Both the position numbers and the translations under genes were made by a program. The notes under the pieces are model-generated. The model searched no databases, was not told the origin of the DNA, and worked only from the letters and a program-made list of their open reading frames with translations. Of a stretch of 64,000 bases of DNA, positions 1 through 9,904 are shown in pieces. Origin of the DNA: Strigamia acuminata. Its lineage: Eukaryota; Arthropoda; Chilopoda; Geophilomorpha; Linotaeniidae. Where the stretch lies: positions 1,787,501-1,851,500 of the forward strand of contig OX442324.1 in NCBI GenBank assembly GCA_949358305.1. The letters are read 5' to 3'. How positions within the stretch are numbered: position 1 is the stretch's first letter; the number at the start of each line of letters is the position of its first letter.

Positions 1-429
1 AATTTCTTAAAATTTCTTTTCAAAAATTCAGTTTTCTGCCAATATCTCTGCAATCGATTTTTTGGGTCTTTTTACGTCTAATCAGCACGTTTTTGACACT
101 TTTTCAAATTGTGGCATTTTTTCTTTGACTTGTGTCTACTTTAGAAAACTGCGATTTTCTTAAAAAAATTTAGTACAAAAGATTTGAGGATTAGTTATTT
201 TTAGACTAAACAAATGATGGTCTACAAGTTTACAATTGGAAATTTCTGTCTATTTCTAACGGTTTTCGAGATAATTTTCCAATGACCTTGAAGGAACATC
301 CCAAGGTCAAATTTCGGGTCACCAAAAGATTGCCCCACCCAACTTTAGTACTTTGCCATCATCAGATTAGATGAATTGTCAGCAACTTCAGAAATATTAA
401 GTAAAGATACAGACTTTTTGTTCACCCTG
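1..429 (-). mobile_element. Right end of a TA-inserted DNA transposon (partial)
   Basis: The right edge, read on the minus strand, begins CAGGGTGAACAAAAAGTCTG and is flanked by TA (430-431). This is the terminus style of Tc1/mariner-like elements. The element runs off the left edge of the window, so its other terminus and target duplication cannot be checked. The rest is AT-rich with no transposase motif. The CAGGGYG start resembles the element at 42878-44323. The superfamily is inferred. Confidence 0.45.
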
Positions 430-431
430 TA

Positions 432-1152
432 TAATGCAGGAAAAGTGTCCAGAGTGGTTTTGAAGCGTTTAGAGGTCAGCAGTGAATTTTCTCCTCCAAA
501 TCCAAGATGGCGGCGCCCATAGTAGACGTAAACAAGTTGTCTTTTCGCCTGGTTTTCACGTTCTTCGAGCCGACAGTCGGATGCCAAGCAGTGCAGGATC
601 ATTGACGGGTTCGAAAATAACAATAGACATATTATTTAAACAAGTTTTTCCTTTTTTTTGGAATTTTTGTCCACGTATCGCAAGGTGCGATACGTATCGT
701 CAACGCGACAATATTTTCGGCTGGGAAACGTATGTGGTACGGCGACGACACGTTCAATCATCCACACGCGAAGTGTGAACGCAAATCGTCAAGGAACAAC
801 GTGGAAAAAGACGGACAATTTTGTGAACAAATTGCGGATTTGAGACGACACGAGATTCGAGGAGAAAAGAATAATTGTGGACTTCAACTGCACGTGAAGT
901 GTAATACGACGAGAAATACAATTGGAAACATCTCGAAGTCATCATATTTATGAACAATTAGTGTTGTTTTCGAATACTTTTTGAATACATTTATTAGCTT
1001 AGTACTGTGTTAGGATTTGATACTAACTTATCTATAAGAGCGAACTAACATCACAACTTTGCACTTTGTTGTGATTAACCAGTACGGAAAGTTTTTTTTG
1101 GGGCGGTTTGTGTACACAGTGCCATTTAATACGAAAGTGCTACTAAATTGTC
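432..1152. other. Upstream flank or leader of the copia element; no 5' LTR found
   Basis: About 720 bases lie between the transposon end and the copia gag start. I searched by eye for the 3' LTR sequence (6600-6916) and for a tRNA-iMet primer-binding site and found neither, so the 5' LTR is deleted, replaced or unrecognisable. A perfect 10-bp stem with an AGG loop sits at 673-695 (ACGTATCGCA / TGCGATACGT). The short ORFs here resemble no family I know. Confidence 0.5.
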
Positions 1153-1965
1153 ATGGATACGGACAAATTAGAACAGAAAGTGACATTACTAAACAGAACC
1201 AATTATGACACATGGAAACAGCAAGTTAAGGTTTTATTGATGCATCATGGTTGCTGGGCCTTCACCGACGGTTCAGAAGAGGCATTGGCGCCTGGAGCAT
1301 CATGGCGGGACCGTTCCGACTATAAGCTGAGAAAAGGCAGAGCTTTTAGTCTCATCTACTACTCCATCGAGGATGCTAAATTAGCGTGGAACACACTAAA
1401 GCTGAACTTTGAACCGGTTTCTCGTGCACGGATTATACGTTTGCTGGACGAATTTTTCAATTTAAAATACGACCCGGAAACGGAAACAATTGGGGTATTC
1501 GCAGCGAAAATACGGAATGCAGCGAGAAAATTAGCAGATGTTAAGCATCAACTGGACAATCTTTATCAAGCCTTTCAATTGATTCGATATTTGCCGCAGG
1601 AATATCAATCCATCGTACAAGCAATCTACAGATGGGAGGATGCGAATTTCACTTTAGAAAAAGTTGAGGCTGAACTGGTTGCGGAAGAAGGACGTCTCGC
1701 TCAACAAAGGAAGGATTCGGGCCAGGGGCCAATCATTGACGCCTTCAGTACAGGACCGGGCTCTGCCAACGCGAAAACTAGTGATAATTCAAAGGCTCAA
1801 CAACAAGGAAATTTTAGCCAGAACAATCGTGGATTTCAAAGGGCACAAAAGGGCGGCAAATCAAACTATCGAGGCGGCAGGAACACGAGAGGAAATTTCA
1901 GAGGAAATGCGACCGGGTCAACGGGACGGGGGCCGTGTTTCCGGTGCAACCAACGTGGACATTGA
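1153..1965 (+). CDS. gag: copia Gag (capsid/nucleocapsid), ends at TGA inside the zinc knuckle
   Basis: This codes for 270 residues of the copia-type Gag that would form the virus-like particle and bind element RNA. The N-terminus has the copia Gag pattern LNRTNYDTWKQQVKVLL (about residues 13-29), followed by the helical UBN2-like region. The C-terminus is rich in R, G and N (RNA binding). The CCHC knuckle starts C-F-R-C-N-Q-R-G-H and is then cut by TGA (1963-1965); the same frame continues A-K-D-C, which would complete CX2CX4HX4C. The TGA therefore most likely replaces one codon of a continuous gag-pol frame. The ATG at 1153 follows a non-coding leader and is the natural start. Confidence 0.9.
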   Translation: MDTDKLEQKVTLLNRTNYDTWKQQVKVLLMHHGCWAFTDGSEEALAPGASWRDRSDYKLRKGRAFSLIYYSIEDAKLAWNTLKLNFEPVSRARIIRLLDEFFNLKYDPETETIGVFAAKIRNAARKLADVKHQLDNLYQAFQLIRYLPQEYQSIVQAIYRWEDANFTLEKVEAELVAEEGRLAQQRKDSGQGPIIDAFSTGPGSANAKTSDNSKAQQQGNFSQNNRGFQRAQKGGKSNYRGGRNTRGNFRGNATGSTGRGPCFRCNQRGH

Positions 1966-1986
1966 GCTAAAGATTGTACAGCACAG

Positions 1987-3282
1987 TTGCAATTGGTATC
2001 AAATAGCAACATGAAGTCAAACACGGTTGAAGAACTTGATACCGCCATGTTGGATGTGGGCTTCCTCACAGAGTTAAGCGAGCAAGAGATGTTGCAGTGC
2101 AGCGGGACCAACAACTGCTGGATCTACGACACTGGGGCCACCGGACATTTCTGCAAAGACAGAAATCAATTTCACAATTTTCGAGAGATGACGGAAACGA
2201 TCAGTCAAGCTGACAAGAAGACACTCATCCAAATTCAAGGAGTTGGAGATGTCTGCATCATGTGCCTGGTTGGGACAGAGACAATTCCCATCACACTAAA
2301 AAAGGTTTATTATGCGCCGCCGGACTTGCGGAGAAACTTATTATCCGGGCCGTGCATAGATGAGGCGAGATGCAGAGTCGCCGTTGGCGCGGGTTTAGTT
2401 AAAATCTACGACCCACAATGGAAAAGGCAGTTAATGCAAGGAGTCAAGAAGGACAGACTCTACTACATTCAACTTAGTGATGAGAAACCCGACATCGAGA
2501 AATTGAAAGATAAGGAAAGGAACAAAGTCAATACTAGTGAGGAAAAGACACAACAACCTACTGGATCAAGCAAGACAGCTTCCAATCCAGAGGAGGCACG
2601 ACTTTGGCACGAACGACTAGGACATATCCATTTCCCCAGCGTGCAACAAATGAACAAAACAGAAGCGGTAATTGGATTGCCCGTGCTAGACGTGCCGATC
2701 ACGCAATGCGATGTGTGTACGCTCGCAAAGAAGAAATCAGTATCGCACAAGTCAATACCGGGAATTAGGTCGAAGGGACCACTGGAACTTTTGCACATAG
2801 ACGTGTGCGGAGCGTTTGGAACTCCTACACTATCAGGGAACAGATATTTCCTTACCATCACAGATGACTATTCACGGTATTCGACAGTGTATCTGATGAA
2901 ACAAAAGGACGAAGTATTCGAGTTGTTTAAGAAGCATGTGAAACGAATTGAGCGGCTACTCGGGAAATCGATTTTGGCAATACGAACAGACAATGGGATG
3001 GAGTTCTGTTCCAACAAATTTTGTCAATACCTTGAAGAACAAGGAATTGCACACGAAAGAACAAATGCTTACACCCCCGCCCAGAACGGAGTTTCTGAAA
3101 GACTAAACCAAACATTAGCCAATGGGATGCGAGCACTTGTTTATGATGCTGGGTTAGAACATCGATTTTGGGGAGAAGCCATCCTAACCTTCAACTATTT
3201 GAGAAATAGATATGCCAAACTTAATTCGAGAAAACGCCGATGGAACTTTATTAAGGACGAAAGCCATCTTTGCGTCATTTGA
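1987..3282 (+). CDS. pol: copia protease and integrase part of Pol
   Basis: This continues in the gag frame after the TGA. The first ATG used here (1987) is only an ORF convention; translation would have come from gag. The aspartic protease active site is D-T-G-A in CWIYDTGATGHF (about residues 45-56). The integrase has the H-H-C-C zinc domain (LWHERLGHIH ... CDVCTLAKK), then the DDE core: D in LLHIDVCGAF, D in RTDNG, E in NGVSERLNQT, all present. The frame breaks near 3225-3255; after a one-base shift the normal copia sequence resumes but a TAA also appears. The integrase C-terminus and the link to RT are therefore broken. Confidence 0.9.
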   Translation: MQLVSNSNMKSNTVEELDTAMLDVGFLTELSEQEMLQCSGTNNCWIYDTGATGHFCKDRNQFHNFREMTETISQADKKTLIQIQGVGDVCIMCLVGTETIPITLKKVYYAPPDLRRNLLSGPCIDEARCRVAVGAGLVKIYDPQWKRQLMQGVKKDRLYYIQLSDEKPDIEKLKDKERNKVNTSEEKTQQPTGSSKTASNPEEARLWHERLGHIHFPSVQQMNKTEAVIGLPVLDVPITQCDVCTLAKKKSVSHKSIPGIRSKGPLELLHIDVCGAFGTPTLSGNRYFLTITDDYSRYSTVYLMKQKDEVFELFKKHVKRIERLLGKSILAIRTDNGMEFCSNKFCQYLEEQGIAHERTNAYTPAQNGVSERLNQTLANGMRALVYDAGLEHRFWGEAILTFNYLRNRYAKLNSRKRRWNFIKDESHLCVI

Positions 3283-5058
3283 GAAAGTTCGGAAGTCTCT
3301 GCTTTGTGCAGAAGAAAGTACGAGACGGAAAGATAGACAATAAGGGCATACATGGAATTATGCTCGGGTATTCAAGAATTACTAAAGGATATAGGATTTG
3401 GCTACCAGAATTTTCAAAAGTTATTGAAACAAGCGACGTTAAATTCGTGGAAAGCAGGCGCGGAGTTGAAGGCGTGCTGGGCTTACCAGAGAAATACACC
3501 ACCTACATCGACAATTTAAATGACAACTTAGAAAACGATGACCGTCAATATTACTCCGACGAAGACGTTAGGCCACCACTATCCCCGCCACAACCAATTA
3601 TGAAAAGAGAGGATCCAGAACTGGAACACCCTCCAGTAAGGTTGAAATTTAGACTACCTGAAGAAGAACTGCGACACAATTTACCAGGAGTTAATCTTCC
3701 GAAAGCCTTACCACAACCTGGACAAGTACTTCCAAACCCAGTTGCAACGATACCCGCACTCGTTTGGAAGAAAACCGAAAAGACAAGAGCAACAGGACAG
3801 AAGGATTATGAATACACCATTGAGGGGTATGACAAGCCAAAGTTGCGGTCAATACCAGACGTCAAACAATATTGTGCGGATCATAACCTTCGTGTCCCAG
3901 AACACCTCTTCGAAGACAAGAGGAAAAAGAAGCAATCCGAATCGAATGTGACAACCGACGACTTCGATTTTGACATAGATGAATTAACTCTTGACTTCAA
4001 AGCGAATCACCTTGAAGTATTCATACCGGCACGTTTCGAGCAGATAGCGAATCTACCGGAGAAAGAAGAGTGGAATCATGCTATGTGCGATGAAATTGAC
4101 ACAATGCACGAACGCGAGGTATGGGAATTGGTTCCACCGCCACCCGACGTAAAACCAATCGGATGCAAGTGGATTTATACCATCAAGCAAAACGACAAGG
4201 GGGAAATCGCGAGATACAAGGCAAGACTTGTTGCACAGGGCTTTTCACAAGTCTACGGAGAGTCCTACGAGGAAACTTTCTCGCCAGTGGTAGATTTCTC
4301 CATTGTTCGCTTTATGTTTACGCTCTTGGTCTGCATGTTGAAATGGACTTATATCCAAGCGGATGTTAAATGCGCCTACCTCTACGCAAAGCTGCACAAG
4401 ACCATATACATGCGTCAACCGAAAGGTTTTATTTGCCAAGGTAAAGAAAACTACGTTTGTAGACTCATTCGCGCAATATATGGACTGACCAATATATGGT
4501 CAGGCAGAGAATGGGGCATTGAATTAGAAGACACCCTATTGAAACTTGGACTACAACACGTAAACTGGTGTAACTGCGTTTACAAATTTGGAAACGTCGC
4601 TTATCTCATCGTATACGTCGACGATATTGTGGTTTTCGGAAAAAGACACGAAGACGCAATACATGTACTCAACTTGATTAAGACACAATTCGACATTGTT
4701 ATCTTGGGCCAAACGAAGAAGCTTCTAGGAGTAGAATTTCACTCACACGATCAACAGATGATTCTACACCAGAGGTCGTACGTCAATAAAGTCTTGTTGA
4801 AGTTCAAAAACCATTTGGAACCTGTGAGAATCAGATTGCTACCAATGGTAAAATCAACAATACTCACTAAACGACAATGCCCGGACACGCTAGACGATTT
4901 CAAGATAATGGAAGGAATCCCTTATCGAAACCTACTTGGGTGTTTGGCATTTATTGCATCGCAAACCAGACCAGATTTGACGTATGCCATCAATATTCTC
5001 AGTCAGTTCCAATCCAACCCAGGATGGGAACACTGGATCGTATTGCTAGATCTACTTA
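3270..5058 (+). pseudogene. pol: copia integrase tail and reverse transcriptase, cut by an insertion
   Basis: The frame begins with the conserved RHLRKFGSLCF that follows the integrase core in copia elements, then an acidic/proline linker. RT follows from about WNHAMCDEIDTM: GCKWIYTIKQ, YKARLVAQGF, FSPVVDFSIVRFM, the first catalytic aspartate in QADVKCAYLYA, and the YVDD box in LIVYVDDIVVFG. The RPDLTYAINILSQF motif is near the end. In IYGLTNIWSGREW two or three residues look inserted or changed against the usual IYGLKQSGREW. At 5058 the reading runs into the palindrome, and its residual ORF to 5246 is not RT. The catalytic residues are intact, so inactivation came from frame damage and insertion. 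Confidence 0.92.
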
Positions 5059-5387
5059 CAAGGAGAGGGCAGGAGTGTGTCCCTCACAATTGTTTAATTT
5101 TTGTCAAAATAAAGTATTGTTATTATCTAAACAGTCAATACTTTCATTATTTAAATGCAACGCTCTTTCACATTGTTACAAACAGTCAAAACACACAGGA
5201 TTCTTTACTGTGTGTAGAATCATCCTTTTATCACTTTTTTGAGTAAAAAGGTCAAGTGTAGCACTACACTTGGTGATTAGCCTGTTCAAACCTTACTCTG
5301 GAACCCAGGTAATTTGATATCTCATGACATATGACATCACAGCTTTGTTCACCAACATGACTGACTGCATAAAGGCAAGAATAGTGT

Positions 5388-5459
5388 GTTGTGATGGTCC
5401 AGTGGTTAAGGCAATGGATCAGGAATCTTTCCATGCAGGTTCAAATCTTGTTGTCTCTG
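5388..5459 (+). promoter_or_regulatory. tRNA-Ser-like module, left arm of element I
   Basis: The A box TGGTCCAGTGG (5395-5405) and B box GGTTCAAATCT (5438-5448) are 43 bp apart, close to the tRNA position 8 to 52 distance. The D-arm and anticodon text GGTTAAGGCAATGGA and AGGTTCAAAT match tRNA-Ser with a shortened variable arm. The acceptor ends do not pair, so it is tRNA-derived rather than a working tRNA. T-runs right after it (TTTTT, TTTTATTTTTT) could stop Pol III. Confidence 0.65.
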
Positions 5460-5635
5460 AAAATTTTTGCTTTTATTTTTTATGTATTTTTAGCAGTAAA
5501 ATTAATGTTTGTTATTTTATATTTGTTAAAAAATTAAAATTAATAGAAATTAAATTTTTTTTAAAACAAATATAAAATAACAAACATTAACTTTACTGCT
5601 AAAAATAAATAAAAAATAAAAGCAAAAATTTTCAG

Positions 5636-5704
5636 ATACAACAAGATTTGAACCTGCATGGAAAGATTCCTGATCCATTGCCTTAACCACTGGACCATCA
5701 CAAC
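5636..5704 (-). promoter_or_regulatory. tRNA-Ser-like module, right arm of element I
   Basis: This is the mirror copy of the left-arm module on the minus strand. The B box lies at 5644-5654 and the A box at 5687-5697. It faces the left copy, so transcripts from the two would converge on the centre. Confidence 0.65.
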
Positions 5705-6033
5705 ACACTATTCTTGCCTTCATGCAGTCAGTCATGTTGGTGAACAAAGCTGTGATGTCATATGTCATGAGATATCAAATTACCTGGGTTCCAGAGTAAG
5801 GTTTGAACAGGCTAATCACCAAGTGTAGTGCTACACTTGACCTTTTTACTCAAAAAAGTGATAAAAGGATGATTCTACACACAGTAAAGAATCCTGTGTG
5901 TTTTGACTGTTTGTAACAATGTGAAAGAGCGTTGCATTTAAATAATGAAAGTATTGACTGTTTAGATAATAACAATACTTTATTTTGACAAAAATTAAAC
6001 AATTGTGAGGGACACACTCCTGCCCTCTCCTTG

Positions 6034-6581
6034 TTAGCTACGTGAGAACAACAAGAAACCTTGGATTGATGCTTTTTCCAAACGGTCGAACTGAAGTTAT
6101 TGGCTATAGCAACTCAGATTACGCTAACAACAGGGACGATCGGATTTCCGTTGGAGGAACTCTAGTGACATTGGGAAATGCCCCTATCTACTGGAGAACC
6201 TTCAAGCAACAAAACGTTACGCTGTCCACCATGGAAGCGGAATATGTGGCCCTCACAGAGACAGTGAAGGACTACATTTGGATTGTCCGAGTATTGCATG
6301 AAATTGTTCCCAACTTGGCGGATAAGTTTTACCATCATGTCTTATGCGATAACATCTCCACCGTGGATTTTACCAAATCGAATATTGAAAATCGCAAAAC
6401 GAAGCACATCGATATTAGATATCATTTTATCCGAGAACTTGTAAGGAGAGACAACCTCCAAATCGCCCATGTGGGAACAAAGTGTAATCTTGCTGATATA
6501 TTCACCAAGTTCGTCGATAAGACTGACCTTGTGAATTTCTGTAATCGTTTTCTAATTGATCTCAACACTCTACGTGCTTGA
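6034..6581 (+). pseudogene. pol: copia RNase H (C-terminal Pol), separated by element I
   Basis: The frame resumes right after the palindrome with TTRNLGLMLFP. RNase H motifs follow: the first D in YSNSDYANNRDD, E in LSTMEAEYVAL, D in VLCDNIS, and the copia-specific tail KTKHIDIRYHFIREL ... VGTKCNLADIFTK. The normal stop is at 6579-6581, a few bases before the polypurine tract. The domain itself is intact; it is dead only because it is cut off from the rest of Pol. Confidence 0.92.
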
Positions 6582-6599
6582 TTATACGAGGGGGCCGAT

Positions 6600-6916
6600 T
6601 GTTGAATTGTTATATTTGCCAATTATACTATATTTATGTCGTATCATCAAGCTATAATGCTTTACATTGTTCTGTATATTTATACTGGTTGTTGCATTTA
6701 ACGTTACGAGTGTTTGCCATATTTCACATGTATATATTATATATTATGCCTATAGGTGGCTCTGTATACCTTGGGAGTCACATGACTTGACAATAAACTA
6801 ACACTCTATGTTCAGATTCACACCTGAAAACACCTGACTCTTTATTGCTCAACTGGATCTTTTCCACACCATTGCGGATTCATGCATTTTATACAAGTTA
6901 GCAACTAGTTTCAACA
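6600..6916 (+). repeat. 3' LTR of the copia element
   Basis: It starts TGTTGAA directly after the polypurine tract and ends TTCAACA, a 7-bp inverted terminal match typical of copia LTRs. Length is 317 bp. AATAAA near 6791 would serve as the polyadenylation signal. The boundary is inferred from the terminal repeat because no 5' LTR is available for comparison. Confidence 0.75.
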
Positions 6917-7388
6917 AAATTTACGTCCAATTTTCGTCCGAAATTCGTTTGATTGATCGTCCGAACCGTTCAGCAGTTGTTCCGCGCGCACGTGTCGACT
7001 TCCGCCAGTTTTTCTCGAAAAAACTTCCAAAAAACGCAAAAAAAACTCCTACAAGTAGTCTTTGGTCAAAAGCAAACTACTAGAGTAACTGGGCCCATAA
7101 CCTGTTGAGATTATTTGTGGATGTAGTTATTTTGCATTAGATTGGAGGAGATCAAGGAAAACACATGTATTGCATTTAGCATGTAAAACAGGAAGTAAGA
7201 TTTATTCTGTGGCTAGTTTACAAGCAATTAGTAAAATTAACATAAAACGCCACCTGACGGTGACGCATCAAACTATACCACAAACAATAACCCCAGACTA
7301 ACAAAACAGTCCAGATTAGAAGTCTGGAGTGTAATAACTGGATTTATCTAATCATATTACAATTCAGCATTTTCCCGTGTCCGCAACA
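6917..7388 (-). mobile_element. Second copia-type element, minus strand: 5' LTR, primer site and leader only
   Basis: Read on the minus strand, a 286-bp LTR (7388 to 7103) begins TGTTGCGGACACGGG and ends AATCTCAACA. The next bases are GGTTATGGGCCCAGT (7102-7088), complementary to the internal anticodon region of initiator tRNA-Met. That is the primer site used by Drosophila copia, which primes from a cleaved tRNA half. About 170 bp of leader follow, then the sequence stops where the first copia's LTR ends. No gag or pol of this element is seen. Confidence 0.75.
7088..7102 (-). promoter_or_regulatory. Primer-binding site for an internal tRNA-iMet fragment
   Basis: The plus strand reads ACTGGGCCCATAACC, the same as the anticodon stem-loop of initiator tRNA-Met. 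The minus strand can therefore pair with it. It abuts the LTR end directly. Confidence 0.75.
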
Positions 7389-9444
7389 ACGGACTCGCGA
7401 CCAATTATTATTAACATTAGTAATTTGAATAATATTAATACATGTAATTTTAACTCATTCGAATAAAATAACTTTTAATCTTAAAATAAACTGTTTGATT
7501 ATTATAACTAATAATTACACTACTTTTCTGGTACCTAAGTAAGCAATATTTCCTACGAAGTCGGATCACGACAGTTTATGTTGCTACACACTTGGAAAAT
7601 CACATCTTTGCTGACCCATATGAGTTCTCGTATTTGATACTATGGATTTGTTCTTTTATATTGTATATTTTATTATTTAAAACAAATACTAGTATGATTC
7701 CGTATAGTTTTTATCAATTGTGAGATTCATTCTGTATCAAATATATTTTTCACTTATGTTACTGTATTAAACATTGGCAGCCATGTTGGCTACTTCTGTG
7801 CCAAAGCTGAAAAACATGTTTCCTGCTTTATTTATCACCAACATGCAGTTAATTAGGGACAACAATAATGCTAAAATAAAGTAAATAAACAACAATAGTG
7901 AGTTTGCGGTTGCCAATTGTTCCTTATAATTATGAGTTATAGATGTCATCTGCGCTAGCTAGGCTGGCTGTGTCCTTGTGGCTTGTTGTGTTCAATCAGA
8001 CAACAACTGATTGCAATCATATTTATTGTCATTTGAATGCTTGGATATGATACAATTGTCACCCATGGTTGCGTTAGCAACCGAATGATTAAAAGGTATG
8101 CATAAATGGTAGGTGTGTTTGCATCCATTTTTGGCCACTCCGCAATGGAGCGACCAGTTCTATTCACATTTAATTTGGACACTCAATAATGTTTTACAGT
8201 ATACTTTTATTGTTTGTCTTTTTAATTGATCTTTCTAATTTTATATCAGTGTCAGCTGGTATTGATCTTTGATCCATGATCTTTCTGTGCATTGTTTCGC
8301 GTCCGGAACGCGCTTTGAGTGGGCTGGCCCAGATGCGCGATAAAGAGTGAATGTTGCTCCATTTTAGCAACAGATGTCGCCCTATGGCGATGATATGGAA
8401 TGCATCATCACACCTACTTTGAAGGTGTAGGAGTAAACAGTCAATGTAATTGGCGCCAGACTCAAACAGCGGAGTTGTATTCATCTCAAATGGTAAGGTT
8501 AATTTCATCATCATACATACCGGTACTGTAGTGTTTTACTCAAATTCGGTCTACTCGAGCTGATGCCTCAAGCTTTTGGTTTGAGTGGCCAGAAACACTT
8601 TAACAAACCTATTTAGCATTGTATTAATTAACTGTGTTTTCTTGCTAAGGTTTAATCGAGTTTTTGATTGTATTTGTATATAGTTAAAGTTATATAGCTC
8701 AGGATAGAGTCATGGTTATAATTTAACTTCCTCCATCTTGTGCATTCTAAATTTCTAATTCGGAAATCCTCATACACGTAATGATAAGCTTACGTATAGA
8801 CTTGTACATACGTATATACAAACCGTACGTGCGACATACAGTACAGTATGGTATTATTGGTATGATGACGGTTATTGCCAAAAATAAAGCACAAGTTTTG
8901 TCGGTAACTAGGTACTTTTTACAATTAATCATTGAGAATGGAGTTGCAAATGCAAGTCTTAATCATTCAAAACTATTCTATTCTATTCTATTCTTATGTC
9001 AGTCAAACATCGTAAATGAGGTGATCGATCACATTTTGTGACGACATGAACGCATCTTTATCTTTATCTCTGATGTCGTCTGCCGTGGATCTTACAACTT
9101 GATTATTCTCCCCCCCTCTCTCTCTCTGTTCCTAAGCTTATGATGCTTCTATGGGGTAGGTAAGTTAGTGCCTTCATACATCTTCATTTCAACTACGTCT
9201 GCGTTGCGCATTGACGTCTTAGTGATTATTAACTGTACTCATTCGCTAGTGGGCAATAAAATGATGGAAGATGAATATTTCTGAGGCAAGTGGGATTTTA
9301 CAATACTTCAAATTTTCCTCGGCTCGGTCTCGGTCTCGGTCTCGGTCTCGGCCGCTGCTTTCAGTCGACCGTCCTGGGTCATGTGGGCGTTGACATTATC
9401 TCTTCCCATTTGTTGTGATTCGCCTATACGTCGCTAGGAGTCTA
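7389..9444. other. No gene found; AT-rich non-coding
   Basis: I see only short ORFs with biased composition and no recognisable domain. Small repeats are (TCTAT)n near 8977-8993 and six-base GGTCTC units at 9319-9351. CGCGTCCGGAACGCG near 8299 is a small palindrome. Confidence 0.5.
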
Positions 9445-9902
9445 TACTCAGACTCACCATAAGAGACACACCACTAACACCAGTTCCTATTGGCCGCCTA
9501 TTCACTGGTGTAGGGCTACATAAAAGTAGGCCAAAAAACAAAAGCTTGAGTTACGGGAAGCCATTTTGTGTCCAGACATAACAATCAATAATACATTTGA
9601 AAACAACCAGCTGGAGAAAGCAACTGATAAATTTAACGAACTAAACAATCATATATTTTGAAGTTAAAACATAAAACATTGCTTTCAGACTTTTTAAAAT
9701 ATTTTATTACTACATATTAATCAATTTACATCATTTCAAACACCGAAAATAATCAAAGTAATTACAATCACAACAAACCTACTTTTCCTGGTAGAATAAT
9801 ACAGGCAACAGTAAGGAGTAAATAGGCTCGGCCACAGTTTCCTGTGGGCTCGGCCAATAGGAACTGGTGTTAGTGGTGTGTCTCTTATGGTGAGTCTGAG
9901 TA
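9445..9902. mobile_element. MITE, TACTC family, copy 1
   Basis: The 458-bp element has termini TACTCAGACTCACC...GGTGAGTCTGAGTA flanked by TA on each side (9443-9444, 9903-9904). The inverted repeat continues inward to CCAGTTCCTATTGGCC. The interior shares long stretches with the copy at 13431-13848 (for example AAGCCATTTTGTGTCCAGAC). There is no coding capacity. The TA duplication suggests a Tc1/mariner-type source. Confidence 0.85.
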
Positions 9903-9904
9903 TA

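Larger units (their letters stand above)
5059..6033. mobile_element. Palindromic foldback element I with a tRNA-Ser-like core
   Basis: This 975-bp element consists of two inverted arms of about 480 bp that meet near 5546 with almost no loop. The arms differ at only a few sites that I could see (e.g. TGCATAAAGG against TGCATGAAGG). The ends are CAAGGAGAGGG...CCCTCTCCTTG and the flanks are TTA on both sides (5056-5058, 6034-6036), a 3-bp target duplication. With one TTA removed, the copia pol frame reads straight across the site. Each arm carries one tRNA-like module, both reading toward the centre. No transposase frame is present, so it is non-autonomous. A 3-bp TWA duplication is typical of PIF/Harbinger, but the CAAGG end is not, so the superfamily is open. 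Confidence 0.88.
1153..6916 (+). mobile_element. Decayed Ty1/copia LTR retrotransposon, interrupted by a palindromic insertion
   Basis: The order gag, zinc knuckle, protease, integrase, reverse transcriptase, RNase H, polypurine tract (GAGGGGGCCGA, 6588-6598) and 3' LTR is the Pseudoviridae (copia) order, with integrase ahead of RT. The copy is dead. It has an in-frame TGA in the zinc knuckle (1963-1965), a frame break and stop near 3225-3255, and a 975-bp insertion at 5059-6033. No 5' LTR is visible. Outside these lesions the frame is long and well kept, so the copy is not ancient. The family (copia) is certain; assignment to a named clade would need a tree. Confidence 0.93.

Noticed and set aside
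5388-5459. A functional tRNA-Ser gene
   Set aside because: The acceptor strands do not pair, the anticodon stem is weakened and the variable arm is missing. It is tRNA-derived only.
5324-5768. Two nearly identical ORFs of 83 and 72 residues in opposite orientation
   Set aside because: They are the two arms of palindromic element I read from each end; the tRNA-like module lies inside them.
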